Assembly (NCBI RefSeq): GCF_027913215.1
Contig: NZ_CP115784.1
Location: forward strand, 744,001 to 808,000
Direction of reading: 5' to 3'
Length of the DNA: 64,000 nt
Source of the DNA: Paracoccus aerodenitrificans
GTDB lineage: Bacteria > Pseudomonadota > Alphaproteobacteria > Rhodobacterales > Rhodobacteraceae
In this document: in pieces, positions 7,229 to 15,125 of the stretch
Layout: each line of letters opens with the position of its first letter
Numbering within the stretch: the first letter of the stretch is position 1
Made by a program: the position numbers and the translations under genes
Notes under the pieces: model-generated
The model's input: the letters and a program-made list of their open reading frames with translations, nothing else
What the model was told of the DNA's origin: nothing
Database searches by the model: none

Positions 7229-8569
7229 ATGGCCGAGCGTAACGACATTTCCGATCTGCTCACCTTCATCGGCCGGGAGGGCGACTGGCGTGAGCGGCTG
7301 CAGGAGGTGGTCGCCGAACATCTGATGCCGGCGCTGGAAGAGTTCGAAATCGACAATGACGGGCTGGTCGATCTTCTGGGCGAGCAATGGTCGGGCGTGC
7401 TCTGGGGTTGCGGCTTCGAGGACTTCCTGTCCTGCCGCTATGAGGACGGCAATATTGTCGATCTGTACCTGAAGCGCCGGGGCTGGAAGGAAACGGCGCT
7501 GAACCGGGACTATTTCGCGGCGCTGCGCGACACGCCGGTCAGCCTCTACGAGGTCAGCGATGTCCAACCCGGCACATCGATGGCGCTACGCGATCTGCTG
7601 ACAGATGCCGATCCTGTCACCGTGCGCGAAAAATCCGCCAGCCGCACGCTGAAGCAATGGGATCGGATTGCCGTGCGGGTGGTGGCCGAGCGCGATCACC
7701 ATGTCATCTCGGGCGCGCTGCTGCCGTTCCGGACCGAGACGGTGGAGTTCCTGTTCGAGGGGCTGCGCGATGCGCTGAAGCTGAAGAAGCGTGATGCGTT
7801 GCGGCTGAGCCGTGAACAGTTGCTGGGCTGCGCGCCGATCTTCACCGCCGCCTGGCTGTTCACCGAGCTCGACCGCGCGCTCAGTCCGGCGGAGATCCAG
7901 CTCAGCAATTCCGATGGTGACGATGTGCAGTTCCATGATCTGCGCTTTCCGCTGGCCAGCGGCGTGACGCAGAAGGCGGTCGCTGAACGGCTGGAAGGGG
8001 TGAAGGGTTTCATGCCCGAAGGGCCGAAGTTCTGGAACTGGCTGGCAGCGCGCAAGGGCAGGGGCGGACAGGCGGGTGGTGGCCTGATGCTGGACACGCA
8101 GATGGATGGGGCCACGATGCTGGGCACGCTGGAGCTGAAGGGCAAGGCGCTGCTGGTCAATGTGAATTCGGCCACGCGTGCGGCCATGATCGAGGCGCTG
8201 GTAGCGGAAGCCTGCGGGGATCTGCTGAAGCGCCCGCTGACCTCGATCCGGACGGTGGAGCAGATGCGCAATGAACATCGCGGCCTCGAGCCGCAGGCAG
8301 GTGCCGACGAGATCCCGCCCGAAATCGCCCGGCAACTGATGCAGGAACATCTGGACCGCCATTACGGCGAGACCCTGGACGCGCCGATCCCCGCCTTGGG
8401 CGGAAAATCCCCGCGCGCGGCCGTCCGCACCGCGGCCGGGCGGAAGAAGGTCGTCGAGTGGCTGAAATATCTGGAGAACGGCAGTGCCCGTCACGCAGAC
8501 GACCCGATTGCAGAATACGATTTCGGCTGGATGTGGGAGGAATTGGGGCTGAAGGAGTTGCGGAGGTAA
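7229..8569 (+). CDS. Conserved-looking hypothetical protein
   Basis: A 446-residue acidic, soluble protein with no predicted membrane segment and no motif that fixes a function. It begins MAERNDISDLLTFIGREGDW. Near the C-terminus, PIPALGGKSPRAAVRTAAGR is a short motif that I associate with small accessory domains in several unrelated bacterial proteins, but I cannot name the family. The ATG at 7229 is preceded by AGGCGGAG and is preferred over in-frame upstream starts that would run through a promoter-like region. The gene stands alone, codirectional with the oxygenase/HEPN pair that follows after 77 bases. Confidence 0.6.
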   Translation: MAERNDISDLLTFIGREGDWRERLQEVVAEHLMPALEEFEIDNDGLVDLLGEQWSGVLWGCGFEDFLSCRYEDGNIVDLYLKRRGWKETALNRDYFAALRDTPVSLYEVSDVQPGTSMALRDLLTDADPVTVREKSASRTLKQWDRIAVRVVAERDHHVISGALLPFRTETVEFLFEGLRDALKLKKRDALRLSREQLLGCAPIFTAAWLFTELDRALSPAEIQLSNSDGDDVQFHDLRFPLASGVTQKAVAERLEGVKGFMPEGPKFWNWLAARKGRGGQAGGGLMLDTQMDGATMLGTLELKGKALLVNVNSATRAAMIEALVAEACGDLLKRPLTSIRTVEQMRNEHRGLEPQAGADEIPPEIARQLMQEHLDRHYGETLDAPIPALGGKSPRAAVRTAAGRKKVVEWLKYLENGSARHADDPIAEYDFGWMWEELGLKELRR

Positions 8570-8646
8570 TGGTTGTAGGGGCCGATTGCGTATGATCGGC
8601 GTAACGAAAGCTGGCCCTGTAACCGTTTCTAGGTATTTCGTTCGCC

Positions 8647-9480
8647 ATGAAGACCAACTTTTGCGATTGGTGTGCAGATGCACAAATGCGACCGACACCG
8701 CAAATGGGCAACGTATCAACCGGTCTTGATGAACAAAATATTGGCCAATCTGGCGCAGAGTTGAGAGGATGCAGCAGTCATCTGCCACAAAACCGCCCTC
8801 GGGAGGTCCAGCCAAAAGTGAATCACCCTGACTTCAGAAGAAAAATTGACGACCAAGGTTACGTGTTGTTCTCGGAGTTTGAGTCGGCGGCGAGCACCCT
8901 TGAGGTGGCGAGCTCTCTAGGGGTGCCGTTGACGCCGTGGGAGGGGGGGCTGGTGCAAACCCTGAAGCCACAGGCAAAAGCTGCACCCAATACCTATAGC
9001 GGTAACTTCGGCTTTGGCCGTTTTCCGTTTCACACAGATTTAGCTCATTGGCGTGTTCCGCCTCGATATCTCTTGTTGCGGTGTCAGATTGGCTATCTGG
9101 ATGTTCCGACGTTGATGATTGACGGACGTGTACTTGTGAACTCTGTGAGCAAAGATATTCTGGCTCGTGCAATTTTTAAGCCACGCCGACCAAGGAATGG
9201 AACATACGATCTACTGCGCCTTTACGAGGTAGATATAGAGGGTGTGGATCGACTTCGATGGGACGAGCTATTCCTCAAACCGGCAAGCAGGATCGGCGAT
9301 ACGGCCGACGGCTTGATACGCGAATGGCTCAGAGCTGCCGAATACCGAGGAATCGCGTTGGTACGTCCAGGCGATACGCTCGTAATTGACAATTGGCGGA
9401 TGTTGCATGCTAGAGCTCCGATATCGCCGGACCGCGAGGATCGGTCCATCCAGCGTGTGTATTTGGAGGCCATCCATTGA
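8647..9480 (+). CDS. TauD/TfdA-like Fe(II)/2-oxoglutarate oxygenase
   Basis: A protein of up to 277 residues with the clavaminate-synthase/TauD fold signature: HTD (His129, Asp131) as the H-x-D iron motif, a distal His254 in NWRMLHARAP, and Arg270 (RVYLE) in the 2-oxoglutarate-binding position. The first 55 or so residues are not typical; a GTG at 8818 preceded by GGAGG is an alternative start that would give a more usual N-terminus. The stop overlaps the start of the HEPN gene by three bases. Codon use is visibly less GC-biased than in neighbours, which points to horizontal acquisition. The substrate is unknown; the pairing suggests a role together with the HEPN protein, possibly defence. 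Confidence 0.7.
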   Translation: MKTNFCDWCADAQMRPTPQMGNVSTGLDEQNIGQSGAELRGCSSHLPQNRPREVQPKVNHPDFRRKIDDQGYVLFSEFESAASTLEVASSLGVPLTPWEGGLVQTLKPQAKAAPNTYSGNFGFGRFPFHTDLAHWRVPPRYLLLRCQIGYLDVPTLMIDGRVLVNSVSKDILARAIFKPRRPRNGTYDLLRLYEVDIEGVDRLRWDELFLKPASRIGDTADGLIREWLRAAEYRGIALVRPGDTLVIDNWRMLHARAPISPDREDRSIQRVYLEAIH

Positions 9481-10430
9481 AGCAGACGGTCAAACCAGGA
9501 GCGACGCCACCAACCTGTGATCCCGAAGCACTTTATATGAAGGCAGAGCGCTACATTCAGCATATGAGTGCGTTCAATAGCGATGAGTGGGAATATGCGC
9601 TTTGGTCGAGCCTTGCACTTGAATTTCTTGCGCGCGCGGCTCTTGCCAATGTTAGTCCCGCGCTTCTTGCTGACACCGACAGAAATTGGTCAAGCCTCTA
9701 CCACGCCCTCGGCTTCACCCCGGTAGAGGAGAAATTTTCACCCAAATCGATCACGATCACCGAAGTGTTTAGACGTTTATTAGCTATCGTGCCCGAGTTT
9801 ACCAAAGAGCATGAGAGCTTTGGCATTATCCATACTGGTATGCGCAATGCGGAGCTGCATTCCGGCGAGCTCGCCTTTGATGGTGTTAAGGGATCGACTT
9901 GGCAGCCGCGATTCTATCAATGCTGCCAAGTTCTTCTCGCTTCGATCGGCGCAACCCTTGCCGATTTCGTGGGTGATGACGAGGCCAGAGTTGCGAAGCA
10001 GTTGATAGAGGCAGCCGCCGACGATGGTGCGAAGGCCGTGAAGGGTGAGGTTGATGCCCACAAGAAGGTCTGGGAGGCAAAGGCGAAGGATGAGCGCGAG
10101 TCGCTTCGGGCCCAAGCGGAGGTATGGGCGTCGCGCCATAATGGTCATCGGGTTGCCTGCCCATCTTGTGCGTCAACTGCTTTGGTTGCCGGCGAGCCGG
10201 TTGCGCCGCCGAACCAAAAACTCGAAGAGGGAGAAATCATTGAAACCCAAGAGTATCTTCCAAATCAGTTCGAGTGCATTGCCTGTCGTCTTAAGATTTC
10301 TGGCTTGTCGCGACTTGCCGCCATAGGCCTGAGTGATCGCTACAAGAAGACGCAGATATACGATGCCGCCGAATATTATGCTCCTGAGGATAGTTGGTCT
10401 GCCTATGAAGAAGATAATAACGAGCCATGA
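9477..10430 (+). CDS. HEPN-like protein with C-terminal zinc ribbon
   Basis: A 317-residue protein. The N-terminal half is all-helical and contains GMRNAELHSG, which matches the HEPN ribonuclease signature RX4-6H (Arg123, Asn124, His128). A coiled, charged linker (KKVWEAKAKDERESLRAQAEVW) leads to a C-terminal zinc ribbon with two CxxC pairs (CPSC near 225 and CIAC near 265). The start is a TTG overlapping the oxygenase stop, which implies translational coupling. HEPN domains with the RX4-6H motif are usually RNases in toxin-antitoxin or abortive-infection systems. Function here is inferred from motif and coupling only. Confidence 0.6.
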   Translation: MKQTVKPGATPPTCDPEALYMKAERYIQHMSAFNSDEWEYALWSSLALEFLARAALANVSPALLADTDRNWSSLYHALGFTPVEEKFSPKSITITEVFRRLLAIVPEFTKEHESFGIIHTGMRNAELHSGELAFDGVKGSTWQPRFYQCCQVLLASIGATLADFVGDDEARVAKQLIEAAADDGAKAVKGEVDAHKKVWEAKAKDERESLRAQAEVWASRHNGHRVACPSCASTALVAGEPVAPPNQKLEEGEIIETQEYLPNQFECIACRLKISGLSRLAAIGLSDRYKKTQIYDAAEYYAPEDSWSAYEEDNNEP

Positions 10431-10718
10431 GAACACGACGGGATCGCAGATCCCGGTCCCTCTGCAGGCTGGCGAGGTGTGCTTTGAGCGTCCGCAACGG
10501 CCCTCGTCGGCATTTTGTGCCGGTTTACGATCATGAGCAACGAGGCAGGATGCCAAGCTACATCAACGCCACATCAACCTGCGACTGCGGGATTCGCGCC
10601 TGTTTTGCGCATGAATCCGTGCCAATGCTGCTTGGTGCGGGGGTAAAAATTCCGTCAAATCAAAGGCTTGTTGCGTAAGCTATTGATATTGCTAAGTTAT
10701 TGAAATTTCAGGATTATG

Positions 10719-10764
10719 GGCTCATAACCTGAAGGTCGCAGGTTCAAATCCTGTCCCCGCAACC
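10719..10764 (+). other. tRNA-fMet(CAT) 3' fragment, probable attachment site
   Basis: The 46 bases match the 3' part of bacterial initiator tRNA-Met: anticodon loop CTCATAA, 3' anticodon strand CCTGAAGG, intact T arm (CGCAGGTTCAAATCCTG), acceptor strand and encoded CCA. The 5' half of the tRNA is absent; the sequence to the left (10680-10718) is AT-rich and unrelated. This is how an attachment-site remnant looks after island integration into a tRNA gene. The fragment overlaps the 3' end of the serine recombinase gene in antisense. Confidence 0.8.
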
Positions 10765-12419
10765 ACTGATAACGACAAACCCGTAGCATCCGCTGCGGGT
10801 TTTGTTGTTTTTGCAGCCTTTCCAATGGCTTGCCGCTCCGTCCAATTGAGGATCGCGCCCAGTTCACCGTGCAGTGTCGCGTAAATCTCGCCACGTTCCG
10901 GCCCCGGTGTGAGCGAAATCTTCTCGATCAACCCACGTAAAGTCTCTGCCGCTTCCTGGCGCTCTTCCTTGCGATTGAGCGCCTTCGTCAGGGCAGAAAC
11001 CTTCTTCGCATAGATCGCCGAGGCGCTCGGCAGAATGTCCGGTGTGTCCTCTGGCGCGTCGGCCAACAGGGTGTTCAGTTCGGTTTTTCGCGCCTCCAGC
11101 GTGTCCATCTCAGCCTTCATGCTCTCATGGAACATGCCAGCCTTGATCGCCTCGATGATGCCGCGGATCTGCTTCTCGGTCTTGACCAGTTCTGCTTTCC
11201 AGGCATCACCGCTGGAGCGGCGTTCCCGGTTCAGCCGGTTGGTCTCTTCGGCATAAGCGCGCATCGCCTCCTCAACGATCTCAGGCGCCATCATGCGATC
11301 CTTCAGACCGGACAGCACGCGGGCTTCCAGTTCCTCACGCGGGATCGTGCGGCTGTTTGAACAGGCGCCCTTGCTGATGTGGTTCGAGCAGGCAAACCGA
11401 TCAGCGCCGCGAAGCGAGTAGGGGCCTCCGCAGCAGCCACAGAAGACCAGGCCGGACAGAAGGGACTTCGGCCGACGTGTGCCGTTCAGGCGGTTCTTTT
11501 TGTGGTGCTTTCGCACGGCTTCGGTGACGTTGGCAAACTTCTCGGCGATCTCGTCCTGCCGGACACGAACGGACTGCCAGAGTTCGTCATCGACAATGCG
11601 CAGCTCCGGCACATCCTTGATGATCCATTCCGATTCCGGGTTCAGGCGTGAGACGCGCTTTCCGGTCGATGGATCTTTGATGTAGCGAAGCCGGTTCCAG
11701 ATCAGACGACCGATATAAAGTTCATTATTCACCAGCCCCGTGCCGCGCTTCACATGGCCCCGGATGGTGGTGTCGCTCCAGAGCTTCCCAGCCGGACCAC
11801 GGACACCTTCCTCGTTCAAGGTACGAGCGATGGTGCGCGGGCCGATGCCAGCGGCAAACTCGCGGAAGATGCGACGGACAACATTCGCCTCGGCTTCGTT
11901 GATTTCCCGGTCGCCGCGAATGGGATCACCGCGCGCATCGAGCTGCTTGACGACATTGTAGCCAAAGCACAGGCCGCCGCCTGACTTGCCGTCCTCGACG
12001 CGGCCACGGATGCCGCGATGGGTTTTGGCGGCAAGGTCTTTCAGGAACAGTGCGTTCATCGTGCCCTTGAGGCCGACATGAAGCTCGCTGATCTCGCCCT
12101 CGGACAGTGTGACAATCGGAACACCAGCAAACTTGAGGTGCTTGTAGAAGGTAGCGACATCAGCCTGGTCGCGGCTGATGCGATCCAGTGCCTCTGCCAT
12201 CACAATGTCAAACTGGCCAGCTTGCGCATCCTGAAGGAGCGACTGGATGCCGGGGCGCAGGATCATGCTCGCGCCGGAGATGCCAGCATCCTTGTAGGTT
12301 CCGACGATCTTCCACTTCTCGCGCTTCGCCTGCTCGCGGCAGATACGCAACTGGTCCTCGATCGACGCCTCGCGCTGGTTGTCGGAAGAATATCGGGCAT
12401 AGAGCGCAACGCGGGTCAT
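10722..12419 (-). CDS. Large serine recombinase
   Basis: A 565-residue site-specific recombinase. The N-terminal catalytic domain has the nucleophile in ARYSSDNQ (Ser11 or Ser12) and the conserved EALDRISRDQAD segment. A recombinase domain (GPRTIARTLNEEGV) and a zinc-ribbon domain (FCGCCGGPYS...FACSNH...ACSN) follow, and then a coiled-coil region. The final 14 or so residues (VAGTGFEPATFRL) are the antisense translation of the tRNA-fMet fragment, so the stop codon lies inside the presumed att core. It shares an operon with an upstream Phd-like antitoxin gene. It probably integrates and excises the element to its right. Confidence 0.9.
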   Translation of the reverse strand: MTRVALYARYSSDNQREASIEDQLRICREQAKREKWKIVGTYKDAGISGASMILRPGIQSLLQDAQAGQFDIVMAEALDRISRDQADVATFYKHLKFAGVPIVTLSEGEISELHVGLKGTMNALFLKDLAAKTHRGIRGRVEDGKSGGGLCFGYNVVKQLDARGDPIRGDREINEAEANVVRRIFREFAAGIGPRTIARTLNEEGVRGPAGKLWSDTTIRGHVKRGTGLVNNELYIGRLIWNRLRYIKDPSTGKRVSRLNPESEWIIKDVPELRIVDDELWQSVRVRQDEIAEKFANVTEAVRKHHKKNRLNGTRRPKSLLSGLVFCGCCGGPYSLRGADRFACSNHISKGACSNSRTIPREELEARVLSGLKDRMMAPEIVEEAMRAYAEETNRLNRERRSSGDAWKAELVKTEKQIRGIIEAIKAGMFHESMKAEMDTLEARKTELNTLLADAPEDTPDILPSASAIYAKKVSALTKALNRKEERQEAAETLRGLIEKISLTPGPERGEIYATLHGELGAILNWTERQAIGKAAKTTKPAADATGLSLSVVAGTGFEPATFRL

Positions 12420-12458
12420 ATAGGCAGTCCTTTCAAGCTCCGTGTCGGGGGAGGTATC

Positions 12459-12659
12459 TTAATTCTGTTCAGGTTCGGAGGCGGCTTCGACGGCCTTGCC
12501 GCTGCGATGCGCGGCTGACAGCAGTTCGTCATATTGAGCGGCCGACATCAGCACAAACTCGCGCCGGCCATGTCGCGTGATCTCTACCGGCTCACGGTGA
12601 GACTCGTTCAGATACTGTCCGAACTTGCGCTGAAATTCGAGGGAGGTGGTGGTCGGCAT
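12459..12659 (-). CDS. Phd/YefM-family antitoxin, no toxin partner seen
   Basis: A 66-residue protein with the Phd/YefM signature: an N-terminal DNA-binding part (TSLEFQRKFGQYLNESHREPVEITRHGRREFVLMSAAQYDELL) and a disordered tail. No RelE/Doc-type toxin gene lies beside it; it sits 40 bases upstream of the serine recombinase on the same strand. It may act only as a repressor of the recombinase operon. A palindromic operator candidate overlaps its promoter region (12694-12708). Confidence 0.8.
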   Translation of the reverse strand: MPTTTSLEFQRKFGQYLNESHREPVEITRHGRREFVLMSAAQYDELLSAAHRSGKAVEAASEPEQN

Positions 12660-12692
12660 CGCAGACTCCGGGAGAATAGGTCTGCGTAAATA

Positions 12693-12709
12693 ATACGTGT
12701 TATACGTAT
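12693..12709. promoter_or_regulatory. Palindromic operator upstream of phd-like gene
   Basis: TACGT-N5-ACGTA (arms 12694-12698 and 12704-12708) lies about 40 bases upstream of the antitoxin ATG in an AT-rich patch, with TATA-like sequence on the minus strand. Phd proteins autoregulate by binding such palindromes. Confidence 0.4.
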
Positions 12710-12734
12710 AAATGCAAGGGGATTTGCAAGTCAG

Positions 12735-12926
12735 CTACGCCAGATGGCGTTGAGCTTTGCGTTCCGCTGCCAGTTTGCGCTCGAACTGCTCACGGGCGAT
12801 CTGGCGACCGATCAGGCGAGCCAGCGACATCAAGGCAGCGTCTTTGCGCGCAGGATCGTGCCGGATCGTTTCCGGTCCGGTCGAGGCTGTAACCTCGATA
12901 TTGATCCTGCTCCGCTTGACCGCCAT
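12735..12926 (-). CDS. Small hypothetical protein near recombinase
   Basis: A 63-residue basic protein starting MAVKRSRINIEV. The second half is a long amphipathic helix (LARLIGRQIAREQFERKLAAERKAQRH). No domain is recognised. An in-frame upstream ATG at 12965 exists, but the internal ATG fits the protein pattern better. It is codirectional with the antitoxin and recombinase genes and may belong to the same mobile module. Confidence 0.45.
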   Translation of the reverse strand: MAVKRSRINIEVTASTGPETIRHDPARKDAALMSLARLIGRQIAREQFERKLAAERKAQRHLA

Positions 12927-13130
12927 CGTCTCCAAAATCCCGCGCCCGGAAAGGGGCTGGGGCAATGGAAGCGTGGAATGTCATTGCAGGGAAGGGCTCG
13001 GGTACCCGTGTGCGGTGAATAGGATGCCTTGGCGCGGAAAAGGGACGGGTTAGACACCGACAGTCTCGCCGTGTTCGATTCCGGATGCTCCGCTATTTGT
13101 ATCTCTATGCCTCGCGAGCGGTGTTGCGTC

Positions 13131-13160
13131 TTGCACCGATGTGGTGCAAGGTGGTGCAAA
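13131..13160. promoter_or_regulatory. Operator-like palindrome upstream of the RHH gene
   Basis: TTGCACC-N5-GGTGCAA is a perfect dyad (13131-13137 and 13143-13149), and a third half-site GGTGCAA follows at 13153-13159, exactly one helical turn (10 bases) from the second. The array ends 23 bases upstream of the RHH start codon. It is the likely binding site for that regulator and would control the whole restriction-modification operon. Confidence 0.55.
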
Positions 13161-13182
13161 GGCAAATCACATTAGAGCTGCT

Positions 13183-13374
13183 ATGCAAAAGGCACCACAT
13201 GTCCACGATGACAAGTCGGCCCATCGCCTGTCAGTCAGCCTGACAGCGGAGCAGCATAGGGAGCTAAACGAGATTGCCCGCAAGAATCGAGTATCAGTAG
13301 CATGGGTCGTCCGCGAAGCGGTTGACCGTCTCCTCAAGGAAGACATGCCTCTGCTTCATATGGGGAAAGAATGA
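13183..13374 (+). CDS. Ribbon-helix-helix regulator of the RM operon
   Basis: A 63-residue protein of the Arc/MetJ/CopG class: a beta strand (HRLSVSLTAEQ) followed by two helices (HRELNEIARKNRV, AWVVREAVDRLLKE). The ATG at 13183 lies just after the palindromic operator; an in-frame upstream start would fall inside that operator and is rejected. The stop overlaps the ATG of the methyltransferase gene (ATGA), so regulator and methylase are translated together. It probably plays the timing role that C proteins play in other RM systems, which is an inference. Confidence 0.7.
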   Translation: MQKAPHVHDDKSAHRLSVSLTAEQHRELNEIARKNRVSVAWVVREAVDRLLKEDMPLLHMGKE

Positions 13375-15125
13375 CTTCCGCTCGCACCACCAAACCCCGC
13401 GCTCCTAAGTCAAAGGTTGCCGCCTCTACAGTGTCACCGCGCGGTCGCTTTGCTGACCTAGACAAAGACAAGTTGCGAGGTGGGTACTACACGTCTGCAC
13501 AGGTCGCAGCGTGGCTTTGTGAATGGGCGATCCAGTCTGCTGATGACACCGTACTGGAGCCGAGCTGCGGTGATGGCGCTTTCTTGGAAGCAGCCGCCCA
13601 GAGACTTTTGTCGTTGGGCGTGACACCTGCGAAGATTCCACATCACCTCACCGGTGTTGAGATCGTCACCGCAGAAGCGCGCGCGGCGACGGAACGCCTG
13701 CGCCCCGATCTCGGAAAAGCCGCGGACAAAATCGTTTGCAACTCGGATTTCTTCGGTTGGTGGCAGGGAACCGATCAACCCGCTTTCGACGTGATCGTGG
13801 GCAATCCTCCCTTTATTCGTTATCAGTCTTTCCCCGAACCGCACCGCGCCCGCGCCATGACGATCATGGGCGATCAGGGGCTGAAACCGAACCGTCTGAC
13901 CAACATCTGGGTGCCGTTCGTCGTTGCGGCGACGGCCAGCCTAAAACCGGGTGGCCGCTTGGCGCTCGTCCTGCCGGCGGAAATTCTACAAGTCACCTAT
14001 GCTGCTCAACTCCGGTCGTACCTGACAGATCATTTCGAGCGTATCGACGTTATCGCCTGCAACGAGCTGTTCTTTGAGAACGCTGAACAGGAGGTTGTGC
14101 TGCTGCTGGCAGATGGCGCACTGGCCGCAGCAACCGAAGACAACACCTGCCGGGTCGCGCTGACGGCGGCGGAGACGGTGGCCGACATCACCGACATCAG
14201 GCCCGCCCTGCTGCTCGATCGCGCCGAACCGAAGATCATGCGCCATGACAGTGAGAAGTGGCTGAAATACTTCCTAGACAACCGGCAGATTTCTTTCATG
14301 CGTGAGCTACGCGATGCGGAAATCACCTCCTCCATGTCCGCACACGCAAGTATCGACGTGGGTGTGGTCACGGGTAAGAATGAGTTTTTTGTACTTTCAA
14401 CTGATCAGGTCAAAGACTTCGGTCTTGAAGGCTACACGACACCTTTAGTGTCGCGTTCCGTACAGCTCAAAGGAAGCCAGCTGGGCAAGGCCGATTGGAG
14501 ATCCCTTGCCGCCGATGGAAACCGCGTGCATCTGCTCAATATCAGCGCGGCACAGGCCAGCGAATTGAGTGCGAAGCTACGGCAATACATTGAGGATGGC
14601 GAACGGAAGGAGTTCCACAAGGGATACAAGTGCTCAATCCGCAAACCGTGGTATCTGGTGCCTTCTGTTTGGGTGCCGGATGGCTTTGCCTTCCGGCAAA
14701 TTTATGACTTTCCGCGCATGGTGTTGAATGCTTCAGGGGCGACCTCCACCGACACAATCCACCGGATGCGCAGCCATGGTGCGAAGCCGGAGCGGGTGAT
14801 CGCCAATACCTATACATGGCTTACAGCCGCTTCGGCCGAGATCGAGGGGCGTAGCTATGGCGGCGGCGTATTGGAGCTGGAACCGACCGAAGCCGAGCGG
14901 CTATTGATGCCGACGAAGCTCAACGGCGCCATGCCGCTTAAAGACGTCGATCAACTTGTCCGCGCCGGACGTTTGGACGCGGTGCTTGAGGAAAACGCGC
15001 AAATTATCTTACGCGAGCATATGGGCCTGAGCGCCGCAGACTGCGACCTTCTGAAAAGCGTTTGGACACAGATGAGGGACCGTCGCAATTCGCGCCGGCG
15101 CGGTACGCGGAAACAGGCGACATGA
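13371..15125 (+). CDS. N6-adenine DNA methyltransferase, M.Eco57I-like
   Basis: A 584-residue gamma-type amino-methyltransferase. SAM motif I is VLEPSCGDGAF (61-71), and the catalytic motif IV is NPPF (145-148). The C-terminal half would be the target-recognition domain. The size and the partnership with a type IIG enzyme match the Eco57I arrangement, in which a separate methylase protects both strands. It overlaps the upstream RHH gene and the downstream type IIG gene by four bases each. The recognition sequence cannot be predicted. Confidence 0.88.
   Translation: MTSARTTKPRAPKSKVAASTVSPRGRFADLDKDKLRGGYYTSAQVAAWLCEWAIQSADDTVLEPSCGDGAFLEAAAQRLLSLGVTPAKIPHHLTGVEIVTAEARAATERLRPDLGKAADKIVCNSDFFGWWQGTDQPAFDVIVGNPPFIRYQSFPEPHRARAMTIMGDQGLKPNRLTNIWVPFVVAATASLKPGGRLALVLPAEILQVTYAAQLRSYLTDHFERIDVIACNELFFENAEQEVVLLLADGALAAATEDNTCRVALTAAETVADITDIRPALLLDRAEPKIMRHDSEKWLKYFLDNRQISFMRELRDAEITSSMSAHASIDVGVVTGKNEFFVLSTDQVKDFGLEGYTTPLVSRSVQLKGSQLGKADWRSLAADGNRVHLLNISAAQASELSAKLRQYIEDGERKEFHKGYKCSIRKPWYLVPSVWVPDGFAFRQIYDFPRMVLNASGATSTDTIHRMRSHGAKPERVIANTYTWLTAASAEIEGRSYGGGVLELEPTEAERLLMPTKLNGAMPLKDVDQLVRAGRLDAVLEENAQIILREHMGLSAADCDLLKSVWTQMRDRRNSRRRGTRKQAT

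Noticed and set aside
10427..10678. Open frame overlapping the end of the HEPN gene (ATGA)
   Set aside because: The product is Arg-rich with no domain and atypical composition, and the frame runs into the AT-rich att flank. The overlap is probably chance.
10697..10894. Short minus-strand frame containing GQDLNLRPSGYEP
   Set aside because: This is the well-known spurious peptide from antisense tRNA sequence, here in a second frame over the tRNA-fMet fragment.
12735..12926. Toxin partner for the Phd-like antitoxin
   Set aside because: The small basic protein has none of the RelE, Doc or PIN motifs and lies upstream rather than downstream of the antitoxin gene.
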